Shown: positions 8,271-17,784 of the stretch, in pieces | Layout of the letters: every line of letters starts with the position of its first letter | Position numbering within the stretch: position 1 is the stretch's first letter | NCBI RefSeq assembly: GCF_900177645.1 | Contig: NZ_FXAO01000002.1 | Location: 1-64,000, forward strand | Source: Arenibacter troitsensis | GTDB lineage: Bacteria > Bacteroidota > Bacteroidia > Flavobacteriales > Flavobacteriaceae | Direction of reading: 5' to 3' | DNA length: 64,000 nucleotides | Made by a program: the position numbers and the translations under genes | Notes under the pieces: generated by a model | What the model saw: the letters and a program-made list of their open reading frames with translations, nothing else | Told to the model about the DNA's origin: nothing | The model's database searches: none

Positions 8271-9215
8271 ATGAATAGAAAGGATTTTATAAAAAAATCA
8301 ATTTTATTAAGTGGTAGCATATCACTTGGTGCAACTTACGCATTTAATACTATGAACGGATTAGAAGACCTTAAAAAATATACCGACCACCTACCAAAGC
8401 AGTCTAAAAAAATGCCTGTTCTATTTACTTCTCATGGTAATCCTATGGACATTCCTGTTAGCAAAGAAGATCGTCCTTTTTGGATGAAATTATACGATTT
8501 AGGAAAGGAATTGAAGCAGAACTATGAAGTAAAAGCAGCCTTGGTGGTTTCTGCACATTGGTGTACCAATGGAAAAACAATGGTTAACAATTCGTTACAA
8601 CAAAAACAGATTTATGATTACTATGGTTTTCCGGAGCATTACTACGATCCAAAATATAGTGCGCAAGGTGCACCAGATATGGCGAAGGAAATCACCAAAT
8701 TGGTGACTACAATAGAAGAAACCGATGAATGGGGGTTGGACCATGGTGCTTGGCCCATGTTGATGCACTTATTTCCAGCAGCAGATGTACCTGTATTCCA
8801 AATGAGTATTAACTACAACGCACAACCAGAATACCATTTTAACATGGGACAGCAACTTAAATCTTTAAGAGAAAAAGGTGTTTTAGTTATTGGTAGTGGT
8901 TCTTTAATTCACAATTTAAGTTTGGTGATGCAGAAAATGCGAACAGGAGATCGATCTATTTTTGGATGGGAAACAGAGTATGATGCTTGGTTAAAACAAC
9001 AACTTGAAGCTAGAAACTTTAAAGACTTAACCAATTACCTTACTAGTCATAAATTAGGAAAACTCGCAGCACCTACACCAGACCATTACGTGCCATTGCT
9101 TTACAGCTTAGGTATGATGGACAAAAAAGATGAAATAGACTTTTTTTATGAAGCAACACCTACAATTCCTGCATTTAGTGAGCGAAGTTTTATCATAGAA
9201 CCAGAAAACAGTTAA
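8271..9215 (+). CDS. DODA-type extradiol aromatic ring-opening dioxygenase (YgiD-like), exported
   Basis: The 314-residue protein begins with a leader (RKDFIKKSILLSGSISLGA) that resembles a Tat signal with an Arg-Lys pair. The mature part is a LigB/DODA dioxygenase: FTSHGNPMD, VSAHWCTNG, WGLDHGAWPML and GSGSLIHNL supply the metal-binding and catalytic His residues seen in Escherichia coli YgiD. This group cleaves catechol-type rings using iron or zinc. The gene sits between doxX and an NAD(P)-binding gene (two bases apart from the latter), so the operon may deal with catechols or quinones outside the cytoplasm. The substrate is inferred, not shown. Confidence 0.85.
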   Translation: MNRKDFIKKSILLSGSISLGATYAFNTMNGLEDLKKYTDHLPKQSKKMPVLFTSHGNPMDIPVSKEDRPFWMKLYDLGKELKQNYEVKAALVVSAHWCTNGKTMVNNSLQQKQIYDYYGFPEHYYDPKYSAQGAPDMAKEITKLVTTIEETDEWGLDHGAWPMLMHLFPAADVPVFQMSINYNAQPEYHFNMGQQLKSLREKGVLVIGSGSLIHNLSLVMQKMRTGDRSIFGWETEYDAWLKQQLEARNFKDLTNYLTSHKLGKLAAPTPDHYVPLLYSLGMMDKKDEIDFFYEATPTIPAFSERSFIIEPENS

Positions 9216-9217
9216 AA

Positions 9218-10036
9218 ATGAAAATACTAATAATAGGTGCTTCAGGAATGATTGCACAACAAACCATAAAAGAATTATCAAAAGCAGGTAATGAGTTACG
9301 GTTATTTTCTAGAGGTATTAAATCAGAAAATTACCCTGGTCATGAAGTTACACCAGGCGATGTACTAAAAAAGAGTGACTTAGAAAATGCTATTAGGGGC
9401 TGTGATGCCATACATATTACAATCAACACTCCAGATGAGGCATTAGCGGTTCAAAATATTGTCGACATAGCAAAAAGGAATAACATAAAACGCATTAGCT
9501 ATGTAAGTGGTGCAACGGTTTGCAAAGAAAATAGCTGGTTTACCATGGTCGGTAATAAATATAAGGCGGAACAATTACTTAAATCCAGTGGCATACCCTA
9601 TATGATATTTAGACCTACTTGGTTTATGGAATCCTTGGACATGATGATTCAAAACGGAAAGGCCAACGTAATGGGAAAACAGCCTTTAAAAATACATTGG
9701 ATTAGCGCTAAAGACTTTGCAAAGCAATTAAGTAGTGCCTATGCCATTGAAGAATCTTTGAATCAAGAATTTTATTCTTATGGACCAGAAAAGTTCACCC
9801 TCAAGGAAGCTTTAGAGCAATATATTAAGGTAAGACACCCTAACATAAAAAAAGTAGCGAACGTACCTTTTGGTTTGCTTAAATTTATTGCTTTCATCAC
9901 AGGAAATAAGGAATTGAAAAATATTATTCCAATGTTCGAGTATTTTGAAAAAACAAAAGAAGTTGGTAGCAGTGATGACACAAATAGCCTTCTTGGTCAA
10001 CCAAGTATCACTTTAAGTGATTGGTTAATCCAATAG
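9218..10036 (+). CDS. NAD(P)H-binding protein, NmrA/atypical SDR type
   Basis: The 272-residue protein opens with a Rossmann glycine motif, ILIIGASGMIAQQ (residues 3-15). It continues with AIHITINTP, an ISYVSGATVC strand and FRPTWFMESL, all typical of NmrA-like NAD(P)-binding proteins. These act as oxidoreductases or redox sensors. The start lies two bases after the dioxygenase stop, so translation is probably coupled. It is the last gene of the doxX operon, and a strong terminator follows at 10063. Confidence 0.85.
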   Translation: MKILIIGASGMIAQQTIKELSKAGNELRLFSRGIKSENYPGHEVTPGDVLKKSDLENAIRGCDAIHITINTPDEALAVQNIVDIAKRNNIKRISYVSGATVCKENSWFTMVGNKYKAEQLLKSSGIPYMIFRPTWFMESLDMMIQNGKANVMGKQPLKIHWISAKDFAKQLSSAYAIEESLNQEFYSYGPEKFTLKEALEQYIKVRHPNIKKVANVPFGLLKFIAFITGNKELKNIIPMFEYFEKTKEVGSSDDTNSLLGQPSITLSDWLIQ

Positions 10037-10062
10037 AACAAAAACTATACCTTACAGAATAT

Positions 10063-10107
10063 AAATACAAGTACGGCTTGGGTTTTGCCCATGCCGTTTT
10101 TGTATTT
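10063..10107 (+). terminator. Rho-independent-type terminator of doxX operon
   Basis: Arms at 10063-10082 and 10088-10107 pair over AAATACAA, ACGGC and TGGG with only a few mismatches, and a run TTTTTG lies in the 3' arm. The tail GTATTTAATTAAG is shared with the terminator after the second doxX gene at 30706-30751. Confidence 0.8.
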
Positions 10108-10798
10108 AATTAAGAATTTTGTAAACCAAAGGTAATTGTCTTTTATTGTACATCTAATCTTATAGAATACCAATGGTGGCGAAAAGAAGCAAGTCTTAAA
10201 AATTTGGAGAGAAAACTCAATAAATAACTATGCACAATAACCAAGTCTTCGTCTGGTTGGTACGGCCAAACATGAAGACCGTGATGACACAACCGGGTCC
10301 GGTTTACTCGTACTAGGGGATTGCTATGGTTTAATGGAGTTTTACGGATAGATCTTGAGGCCGGAGCGGCCTTTACCTCAGTTATTTTAATTTTGGCCAT
10401 GGGCCTCCCCTTACACTTTTTGTAGCGTTGTCCTTGGCGTACTTTTTTTCAAACGGTCCGTCCACTACTTTTCTTCATAAATTTAAATGTTATGATTAAT
10501 CACTATCCTACAGGTAGTGAACAGTAAGGTAACACTTGTTTGAAGCTACCTTTAGGTTTAGTTCAACGATGCTATAATTCATTTTTGCTCTCTGCAAAAC
10601 CTAATATTACTTTTTCATTAAGTCAGCTTTATTTCCTTTCCGAAAATACTTTCAGATTTTCAAAACGAAATCATGGCCTGAAAGGTTAGGATAAATCAAA
10701 AAAAACAATTCGTCCTTAAAAAAGCACAGTACGGAAATAAAAAATTCCGTATTTAAACAAAGAAATTTAGATTTGAATAATAAAACAATTTTGGTTAC
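10108..10798. other. Gene-free stretch with remnants
   Basis: No intact gene is visible over about 690 bases. A stretch at 10143-10400 is open on the minus strand but has no recognisable protein signature, so I treat it as decayed or non-coding. ACGGAA (10731-10736)/TTCCGT (10745-10750) form a small hairpin before the next gene. AT-rich promoter-like sequence precedes the start at 10799. Confidence 0.5.
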
Positions 10799-11755
10799 AT
10801 GAACAAAACTTTTAGAATTTTAAAAAAAGTAATCTTATCTACCTTATCAATTCTTTTACTTCTTTCAGTTACAGGCTATGTGTATCTCTACATACTACCT
10901 AAAGGACCTGAAGTAAAAAAAACCAATACAGTGAAAATAGGTATAGACTCAATTGTTATCTACGCTTATAAAGATAGTAAGAGAAAATCTATTAAGGTTT
11001 GGACCTACAAACCCATAAATTGGAAAGATAAAGACAAAATAGTTTTTGTGATGCACGGAGGAGGACGCAATGCGGATGATTATCTAAACGCTTGGATAGA
11101 TTTAGCAGACAAAAACAACCTATTTATAGTCGCGCCTGAATTTGAGAATAAATTTTCAAAATATACAACAAACGATTACCAAGAAGGAAATTTATTTACC
11201 TTCTTTGGGACTAAAAACCCAAAAAGCGAGTGGGCATATACAGTCGTAGAAAATATTTTTGACCATATCAAATCGGTTAACAGTATTACAAATGAACAAT
11301 ATGACATTTTTGGACATTCGGCCGGCGGACAATTTGTGCATAGAATGGTAATGTTAATGCCCGAATCGAGAATTGGAACGGCTATCGCTGCAAATTCCGG
11401 CTTTTATACTCTACCAAATAAGAAACTTGAATTTCCCTATGGCACTCAAAATATAGAAATCAATTTGCAAAAATCTTATAATAATAGATTGATTATTCTA
11501 TTGGGAGAATTAGATAACGACCCAAGTTTAGGGACTTTCAGAACTACGGATTTGGCAATGGAACAAGGAGCCAATAGGTTAGAACGCGGAACTACTTTTT
11601 TTAATGCGAATAAAGAATTGAAGAACAAAAACAATTGGACTTTTAATTGGGAAATTGACACAATAAAAAATGTTGGTCACGACTATAAAAAAATGTCGGA
11701 AAAGGCAATCAAGTGGATAAAAACCAACCCTAATATTGCTACAATTAACGACTAG
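10799..11755 (+). CDS. Membrane-anchored alpha/beta-hydrolase (esterase/depolymerase-like)
   Basis: The 318-residue protein has an N-terminal membrane anchor (about 8-29, VILSTLSILLLLSVTGYVYLYI) and an alpha/beta-hydrolase domain facing the periplasm. Visible features are the oxyanion-type VMHGGGRNADDY, the nucleophile elbow GHSAGG, a late acidic LGELDND and a C-terminal NVGHDYKK with the likely catalytic His. The arrangement resembles the polyhydroxybutyrate depolymerase/feruloyl esterase group. The nearby GH115 glucuronidase fits a role in releasing esters from plant-type polysaccharide, but the substrate is unproven. Confidence 0.8.
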   Translation: MNKTFRILKKVILSTLSILLLLSVTGYVYLYILPKGPEVKKTNTVKIGIDSIVIYAYKDSKRKSIKVWTYKPINWKDKDKIVFVMHGGGRNADDYLNAWIDLADKNNLFIVAPEFENKFSKYTTNDYQEGNLFTFFGTKNPKSEWAYTVVENIFDHIKSVNSITNEQYDIFGHSAGGQFVHRMVMLMPESRIGTAIAANSGFYTLPNKKLEFPYGTQNIEINLQKSYNNRLIILLGELDNDPSLGTFRTTDLAMEQGANRLERGTTFFNANKELKNKNNWTFNWEIDTIKNVGHDYKKMSEKAIKWIKTNPNIATIND

Positions 11756-11768
11756 AGCTTTCCTACTT

Positions 11769-11882
11769 ACAAAAATCTTCCCAAGTCCAAAAACGTGGCG
11801 TGACGAGTTTTTCATTCGGTTTGCATTTGCTAATTTAGTTGCTGAAACAGGCTACAATTCATACACAAACACGTTGTTACCA
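11769..11882 (+). repeat. Structured intergenic element, family B copy 1 (attC-like candidate)
   Basis: Best copy of family B. It has ACAAAAATCTTCCC, a CGTGGCGTGACGAG box, GTTTGCATTTGCTAATTTAG, TTGCTGAAACAGGC and a final ACACGTTGTTACC, 22 bases before the GH115 start. Related copies occur at 18261, 22124, 27351, 38252, 42109 and 49531. Confidence 0.6.
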
Positions 11883-11903
11883 ATTAAACCTTAATCATAA
11901 AAT

Positions 11904-14363
11904 ATGAAGGAATACATTGCATGCATAATACTATTCTTACTAGTGTCATGTCAAAAGATAGATACCAATAATTTTGTTATCAATAATAAGTCGTCAAATA
12001 CGAATTTTTATATTCATAAGGATTCTGACGAACTAGTGAAATGGGCTGCTAATGATTTGGCCCAAGACATAGAAAGAATACTTGGAAGGAAAATCTCAAT
12101 TAACTATACAGATAAATATCAGCCTGAAAAAAAAGGAATTTATATAGGGCAATTTAACGATAAGTTGATAGAAGAACTGCCTCATAGTTATAACACCCAG
12201 TTGAAGAATAAATGGGAAAAATTCGTCATTAAATATCATCAGGATAATCTTTTTATAGTTGGTAGCGACATTAGAGGAACAGTATATGGAATATTTGACG
12301 TAGCAGAACGCATAGGTATTTCACCTTGGAAATGGTGGGCTGATGTTCATCCTAAAAAAAAGGAATCAATAGTATTGAACTTGCCCCAAAATGGAATTGA
12401 GGACAGTCCTTCCGTACAATACCGCGGGATCTTTTTAAATGATGAAGATTGGGGATTGCAACCTTGGGCAGCAAAAACATTTGAGAAACAAACAGGTGAT
12501 ATTGGTCCCAAAACCTATGAAAAAATATTTCAATTGTTACTAAGGCTTAAGGCAAATACCATATGGCCAGCGATGCACCCTTCCACCAAAGCGTTTTACA
12601 GCATTCCTGGAAATCGGGCTATGGCAGAAAAATATCACATATCCATAGGGACTTCGCATGCCGAACCCATGCTAAGAAACAATGTTGATGAATGGAACAA
12701 AGTAGAATACGGCGAGTTCAATTACTTTACGAATAGCGAGAAAATTAAGGAGTATTGGCAAGAACGAATATCCGAAACTAAAAATGGGGATAACCATATA
12801 AGTATGGGAATGCGCGGAATTCATGATTCAGGTATGGAAGGAAATGCCACGCAAGAAGAAAAGGTGGAAATGCTTGAAAATATTATATTGGATCAGCGGG
12901 ATATGCTTAGCAAAACTATAAACAAACCTATCGAAAATATTTCTCAGGTCTTTACACTTTATAAGGAAGTATTGGATCTGTACAATGATGGTTTAAAAGT
13001 TCCAGAAGATATTACCCTGATGTGGACAGATGACAATTATGGTTATATCCGTAGGTTAAGTAATGACGAAGAACAGCAACGAAAAGGTGGTAGTGGTGTG
13101 TATTATCATTTGAGTTATTGGGGTAGACCGCATGATTACCTCTGGCTCTCTACAACGCAACCTGGATTAATCTGGTATGAAATGTCAAGAGCCTATCAAA
13201 ACGGTGCAAAAAAAATATGGATTGCCAATGTAGGCGATATCAAACCTGGAGAATATGCTATGGAATTTTTTCTTGACCTAGCTTGGGATGTTAACAGTAT
13301 CAATGAATCGACAATAAAAAAACATTTGGTTGGTTGGAGCATTAGAGAGTTTGGCGAAGAAAAAGCTGAAGAAATTGCTGATGTTTTGGAAGAATATTAT
13401 CGTCTAGCCTTCTTACGGAAGCCTGAATATATGGGTTGGAGTAAAACCGAACCACAAACCCCTACAAGGATAACCGAGTTTAACCAAGAGGAGTCAAAAC
13501 GTAGAATCGACGCTTATCTCCAATTAGTTGAAAAAGTGGACGCCATTAAACCTACCATATCAAAAGAACGTTCAGATGCTTACTTTCAGCTTGTAGAATA
13601 TCCTATAAAGGGTGCTGCATTAATGAATTACAAATTTCTGTATGCACAACAGTCTTTTTTAAATACAGACATTGCAGAGAAAGAAAGCTTAGCTAATCAA
13701 TCACAAAAAGCATATGATGACATTGTTACCCTCACTGCACATTACAATCAAAATATCAGCGACGGCAAGTGGCAAAATATCATATCAATGAAACCTCGTA
13801 ATCTTCCAGCATTTGAAATGCCAAGCTATCATTTGACCGACCCCCTCCCTATTGAGGAAGAACAGCGAAAACAACCTAACCCAATAGCTCCAATATTTTT
13901 ACAGGCCAGCGAATATTCCAAAGCCTATGGTACGGAGGGTTACCAATGGAAAATTATTGATGGATTGGGGTATAGTAATTCAAGTTTAACACTTTTCCCT
14001 TTTAGAAATCGTACTTTTCATACAGAAAAACCTTATGTAGAATATACATTTGATATTGAAAAGGCTGGTACGTATCAACTAGAAATTCGTAGTTTGCCCT
14101 CTCATTCCAATAATTTTGACCACAAGATCTGGGTAGAACTAAATGATAAAGAAATTAAGGAGTTTCCCCTAAACACTAAAGGAAGGAGTGACCAATGGAA
14201 AGAAAATGTATTGCGTAATTTTGCAGCTGTTACTTGCTCCATGATAATTGATAAAACAGGTAAGCAGACTTTGAGAATCTTTATTAATCAACCTGGGATT
14301 GTATTGGATCAAATTGCAATATCCCTAGAAAATAGCCAAAAATACTACGAAATAGTTAACTGA
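11904..14363 (+). CDS. GH115 family alpha-glucuronidase, lipoprotein
   Basis: The 819-residue protein carries a lipoprotein signal (LFLLVSCQK, Cys at about 16). It has the GH115 layout: an N-terminal alpha/beta domain (to ~165), a catalytic TIM barrel opened by YRGIFLNDEDWGLQPWA, NTIWPAMHPSTKAF and GIGTSHAEPM-type segments, then MGMRGIHDSGMEG and MWTDDNYGYIRR. A helical domain and a C-terminal beta-sandwich complete it. GH115 enzymes remove (4-O-methyl-)glucuronic acid from xylan side chains, also on internal residues. The length matches bacterial members. No SusC/SusD pair or other xylanase is present in the window, so the gene stands outside a complete polysaccharide utilisation locus. Confidence 0.93.
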   Translation: MKEYIACIILFLLVSCQKIDTNNFVINNKSSNTNFYIHKDSDELVKWAANDLAQDIERILGRKISINYTDKYQPEKKGIYIGQFNDKLIEELPHSYNTQLKNKWEKFVIKYHQDNLFIVGSDIRGTVYGIFDVAERIGISPWKWWADVHPKKKESIVLNLPQNGIEDSPSVQYRGIFLNDEDWGLQPWAAKTFEKQTGDIGPKTYEKIFQLLLRLKANTIWPAMHPSTKAFYSIPGNRAMAEKYHISIGTSHAEPMLRNNVDEWNKVEYGEFNYFTNSEKIKEYWQERISETKNGDNHISMGMRGIHDSGMEGNATQEEKVEMLENIILDQRDMLSKTINKPIENISQVFTLYKEVLDLYNDGLKVPEDITLMWTDDNYGYIRRLSNDEEQQRKGGSGVYYHLSYWGRPHDYLWLSTTQPGLIWYEMSRAYQNGAKKIWIANVGDIKPGEYAMEFFLDLAWDVNSINESTIKKHLVGWSIREFGEEKAEEIADVLEEYYRLAFLRKPEYMGWSKTEPQTPTRITEFNQEESKRRIDAYLQLVEKVDAIKPTISKERSDAYFQLVEYPIKGAALMNYKFLYAQQSFLNTDIAEKESLANQSQKAYDDIVTLTAHYNQNISDGKWQNIISMKPRNLPAFEMPSYHLTDPLPIEEEQRKQPNPIAPIFLQASEYSKAYGTEGYQWKIIDGLGYSNSSLTLFPFRNRTFHTEKPYVEYTFDIEKAGTYQLEIRSLPSHSNNFDHKIWVELNDKEIKEFPLNTKGRSDQWKENVLRNFAAVTCSMIIDKTGKQTLRIFINQPGIVLDQIAISLENSQKYYEIVN

Positions 14364-14555
14364 ATGAAAAATAGGGACTACTAAGGGCCAACCATAACAA
14401 TGCTCAAAAATATTAGTGAAACAGCTGCAATTCCAAGGGCTTTAACCCGCTTCATCATTCTTGTGGCTTCACTAGAAAGTACCACACTATCGGTTGCTAT
14501 TCCTATACTCAACCTTAATATGCTGAATCTTGAAAAACAGCACTGAATTGAACAA
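14364..14555. other. Short gene-free spacer
   Basis: This 192-base gap holds no gene. A minus-strand open frame runs through it into the reductase gene, but it follows the reductase codon pattern and has no protein signature. The sequence TGCTGAATCTTGAAAAACAGCA at 14521 is an imperfect inverted repeat close to the start of the next gene. Confidence 0.4.
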
Positions 14556-15107
14556 ATGAAACATAGGAAGAAGATAATTGGAATTTGCGGAAGCGCCAGC
14601 CAGTATTCGGCAAATCTTTCCATTTTGAAATACATAGCCGAATCTGAAAAATCTGAATTTGATTTTGAAATAATAGATGACTTAGCCTCTTTTCCACAAT
14701 TTAGAACTGAACTGACAGACAAAAATGTTCCCGAAAAAATTGTTGCCTTCCGACAAAAAGTTACCAACGCAGACGGAATATTAATCTGCACACCTGAATA
14801 TGTTTTCAGTATCCCAAGCGGACTGAAAAATATTTTGGAATGGTGTGTATCCACAACGGTGTTTTCGGATAAACCAATAGGTCTCATAACTGCTTCAGCA
14901 AGTGGAGAAAAAGGACACGAACAACTAAAACTGATTATGGAAACCATACAGACTAACTTTACCGAAGAAACAACTCTCTTAATTAAAGGAATAAAAAGTA
15001 AGGTTTCCCAAAATGGAAAAATAACTGATATAAAAACGAAATCTGAATTACGAAAACTAATTGAATCTTTTAAAAAACTGACCAAAAAGCTAGCAGCTAA
15101 CACTTAA
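14556..15107 (+). CDS. NADPH-dependent FMN reductase family protein
   Basis: The 183-residue flavodoxin-fold protein contains the FMN phosphate loop GICGSASQYSANLSIL near residue 10 and the family motif TPEYVFSIPSGLKNILEW near residue 78, in which PEY and the following Ser/Gly contact FMN. Such enzymes reduce FMN, quinones, azo compounds or metals with NADPH. It is a lone cytoplasmic gene with no operon partner. The downstream spacer 15108-15288 holds only imperfect inverted repeats such as CGATAGCTATCG. Confidence 0.88.
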   Translation: MKHRKKIIGICGSASQYSANLSILKYIAESEKSEFDFEIIDDLASFPQFRTELTDKNVPEKIVAFRQKVTNADGILICTPEYVFSIPSGLKNILEWCVSTTVFSDKPIGLITASASGEKGHEQLKLIMETIQTNFTEETTLLIKGIKSKVSQNGKITDIKTKSELRKLIESFKKLTKKLAANT

Positions 15108-15288
15108 TAAAATAATTACTAGGTTATGCCTTATTCTGGAAATGCTCCCACCCCTAATATGTGGCGGTACGGAATTCCCAACTTGGTGCGTACTCGCTAG
15201 GTTAACTGCTATATCGATAGCTATCGGGACACTCAATTGATCATAGACAGGACCGACATGTGCAAAAAAACAACTTTGAAATAAAATT

Positions 15289-15843
15289 ATGGCAAAACTG
15301 ACATCATTTACATTCATTTCCTTAAATGGATTTTATAAAGGAAAAAATGGAGATATAAATTGGCACCAACACGGAGGAGAAGAGGCAGAATATTCGGTAG
15401 AGAGTTTAAAATTGAACAATATCCTTTTATTCGGCAGAGTGACTTATGAAATGATGAAAAGTTTTTGGCCAACACAAATGGCTTATGATTCCTTTCCCGA
15501 AGTTGCAGATGGAATGAACCACTCGGAAAAACTAGTTGTTTCCAAAACACTAAAATCGACTGATTGGGAAAACACCCAAATCATTAAGGAAAATCTCATT
15601 GAAAGAATAACCGAATTGAAAAAAGAGAGTAAAAAGAACATTACTCTTTTAGGAAGCGGAAAGATTTTAAAACAGCTTTCGAATGCTAATTTAGTAGACG
15701 AATATCAAATAATGATCGACCCAATATTCATTGAAAAGGGAGAACCAATTTTGGACAACCTAAATGATAATATTAATCTGGAACTTTCAAAGACCAAAAT
15801 TTTCAAAAGTGGGACAATCTTACTTCATTACCGCCCAAAGTAA
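15289..15843 (+). CDS. Dihydrofolate reductase family protein (RibD C-terminal type)
   Basis: The 184-residue protein has the RibD_C/DHFR-like fold: LTSFTFISLNGFYKG at the start, ILLFGRVTYEMM, VVSKTLKSTDW, and NITLLGSGKILKQLSNANLVDE with the glycine NADPH loop. These stand-alone relatives of the riboflavin reductase domain are common single genes in accessory DNA, and their substrates are mostly unknown. The gene is directly followed by REP-type repeat copy 1, which begins two bases after its stop. Confidence 0.85.
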   Translation: MAKLTSFTFISLNGFYKGKNGDINWHQHGGEEAEYSVESLKLNNILLFGRVTYEMMKSFWPTQMAYDSFPEVADGMNHSEKLVVSKTLKSTDWENTQIIKENLIERITELKKESKKNITLLGSGKILKQLSNANLVDEYQIMIDPIFIEKGEPILDNLNDNINLELSKTKIFKSGTILLHYRPK

Positions 15844-15845
15844 AT

Positions 15846-16005
15846 AAAAGGTATTAAACCTCAAGGCAAGCCCAGAACCCAATAAAAGGAATCGACCCAT
15901 TGGTCGAGGTATTGAACCTAGATCCCCCGGAAAAAGGCGGGATTAGGTCAACTCGCAATTTTCAGTGCGTCTTACCGACTTCTCAAAATTGGGTTTCACT
16001 AATAA
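15846..16005 (+). repeat. 160-base three-hairpin repeat, copy 1
   Basis: About 160 bases starting AAAAGGTATTAAACC and ending TTTCACTAATAAA, closely similar to 20318-20477 and 32792-32950. The first stem (CAAGGCAAGCCC) and the third (CCCCCGGAAAAAGGCGGG) are slightly degraded here. It is intergenic, immediately after a plus-strand gene. Confidence 0.85.
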
Positions 16006-16374
16006 AGAAATATAGCCAGCCCACCTAAATGTATAAGAAAATAGGTAAAAACTTAGTGATCACAAGGCTTATAGCTTAATTCGAAATTTGTGTTCAATCG
16101 CGAGATTCGTACATTCAAATCCCCTATTTGTATAATATTAACCAATCCTCGATTTAGCAATACACTACCTACTTCTAACATTTAGATGCTATAAGCCAAA
16201 TCGAAATTGTAAGATGTTTATATTTTATGTATTTTGAAGGGCTGTGTTAATCTGGTAAATTAGTGCCTAAAATTCGTTAAGGCCTATAAGCGAGAACGCT
16301 ATAGTAATTATAAACTCTTGGTAACAATTCCTCTTTTTTAACGTCTTACTATTGTTTAATAATACTCCGTTACT
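16006..16374. other. Gene-free stretch
   Basis: No gene is visible over 369 bases. It contains a perfect 10-base inverted pair GGCTTATAGC (16066-16075) and GCTATAAGCC (16188-16197), 112 bases apart and each followed by a related AAATCGAAATT-type sequence. Upstream of the next gene lies AT-rich promoter-like sequence. Confidence 0.5.
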
Positions 16375-17412
16375 ATGAAAACAATAAACGCTATCATTAT
16401 TACTTTTTTAATTTCAAGTTTTTCAATCGCTCAAACTAAATCCATCAATGAGAGCAAGTTTGTTTCCATTGGGGGAATTGAACAATGGATTACTATTAAA
16501 GGTGATGACCTATCAAAGCCTATAATTCTTTTCATACATGGTGGTCCAGGTAGCACAATGAGCCAGTATGACAATGCCATGTATAGAGGGTGGGAAAAGA
16601 ATTTTATTTTGGTCAATTGGGACCAAAGAGGTGCCGGAAAAACCTATGGACGTAATACACCAGCGGACATCACGGAAGAATATTGGATAAAAAACCCTTT
16701 GACCTTAAAGCAGATGACTCAAGATGGGATTGAACTTACCCATTACCTAATTGATTACTTAAATAAGAAGAAAGTTATTCTAGTAGGTACTTCTTGGGGC
16801 TCAATTCTTGGTACTGAAATGGCTTTAAGTAATCCTGAACTTTTCCATGCTTATATTGGGCATGCCCAGTTTGTTAATTTTTCGGATAATATTATGTATT
16901 CATATCAAAAAGTGTTCGAAATGGCCAAAGATCAGAAAGATAAGGTTTCCATAGATGAACTTATCACCTTAGGAAAACCGCTTTATAATAATGCCAAAAG
17001 TTATGGTCAATTATTAAGAATTGTTAAAAAATATGAAATAAAAAATTCAACTCCAGCTCCAAATTTTTGGTGGGAAATAGCTTCAGAATATGATAATGAA
17101 AAAGACAGTAAGGACCGTTATGATGGGGATGATTATTCCTTTATCAATTTTGTTGGGCATGAAAAGCTTGGAATAAAATCGATGGTAGCAGATACGGATT
17201 ACAATATTGATGGTTTAGAATTTAAAATTCCCGTTTATCTGATACAGGGAGAGCAAGACATATTAACTTCAAAAGAAGTTAACAAACCATATTTTGACAA
17301 AATCAATGCCCCGAAGAAAGAATACTTTTTATTGCAAGATGCAGGACATGGACATAATCAATCTATTGTCAATAAGCAATTTGAAATTGTAAGTCAATTA
17401 CAAATCAAATAA
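16375..17412 (+). CDS. Secreted alpha/beta-hydrolase, proline iminopeptidase-like (S33)
   Basis: The 345-residue protein has a signal peptide (IIITFLISSFSIAQ, cut near 19) and an S33-type hydrolase domain. The HGGPG oxyanion motif is seen in LFIHGGPGSTMS, then VNWDQRGAGKTYG, the nucleophile LVGTSWGSILG, the acidic IQGEQDILTS and the catalytic His in DAGHGHNQS. S33 enzymes release N-terminal proline or hydrolyse small esters and amides. The export signal places it in the periplasm. It is a single gene flanked by spacers. Confidence 0.85.
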   Translation: MKTINAIIITFLISSFSIAQTKSINESKFVSIGGIEQWITIKGDDLSKPIILFIHGGPGSTMSQYDNAMYRGWEKNFILVNWDQRGAGKTYGRNTPADITEEYWIKNPLTLKQMTQDGIELTHYLIDYLNKKKVILVGTSWGSILGTEMALSNPELFHAYIGHAQFVNFSDNIMYSYQKVFEMAKDQKDKVSIDELITLGKPLYNNAKSYGQLLRIVKKYEIKNSTPAPNFWWEIASEYDNEKDSKDRYDGDDYSFINFVGHEKLGIKSMVADTDYNIDGLEFKIPVYLIQGEQDILTSKEVNKPYFDKINAPKKEYFLLQDAGHGHNQSIVNKQFEIVSQLQIK

Positions 17413-17784
17413 GAAAACTGGCTATACTAAAACCTATTGATAATAAGTGCTGTTCCTATATTTGCTGGTTTTATGTACTTTTATTATGTCTACAAAATCC
17501 CTAGGATTTGGCTTTTAAAATGAAAAAGAAAAAAACCCAACCGTCCTCCATCGAAACCAGCCCGGCAAATCATTCGGGAGGGAGGCACGTTCCGGCGGAC
17601 CAAATGCTTTTGTTATATGCCTAGACGAAAAATAATAGGATTCCATAGCTCCGCACTAATCATGACCAGGACCAATGATGTTGCTTTCTCATAGGCCCAC
17701 CCAATATGGAGTATGTATGTTAACATAATTGTACCAATAAAAACAAACAAAAGGCTTGTACTTTGGATTATATAATTAAACATC
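17413..17784 (+). repeat. Gene-free spacer with family D element copy 2 (attC-like candidate)
   Basis: Positions 17,470-17,622 resemble 5660-5850: GTCTACAAAATCCC, a purine-rich tract, an interrupted hairpin around GTCCTCC.../GGGAGGGAGG, the GGCACGTTCCGG box, and the end AAATGCTTTTGTTATATGCC with GTTATATGCC at 17612-17621. The remaining 160 bases before the next gene hold no coding signal. Confidence 0.5.

Noticed and set aside
14381-15103. 240-codon minus-strand open frame
   Set aside because: It is antisense to the FMN reductase gene, which has all family motifs; the antisense frame has none.
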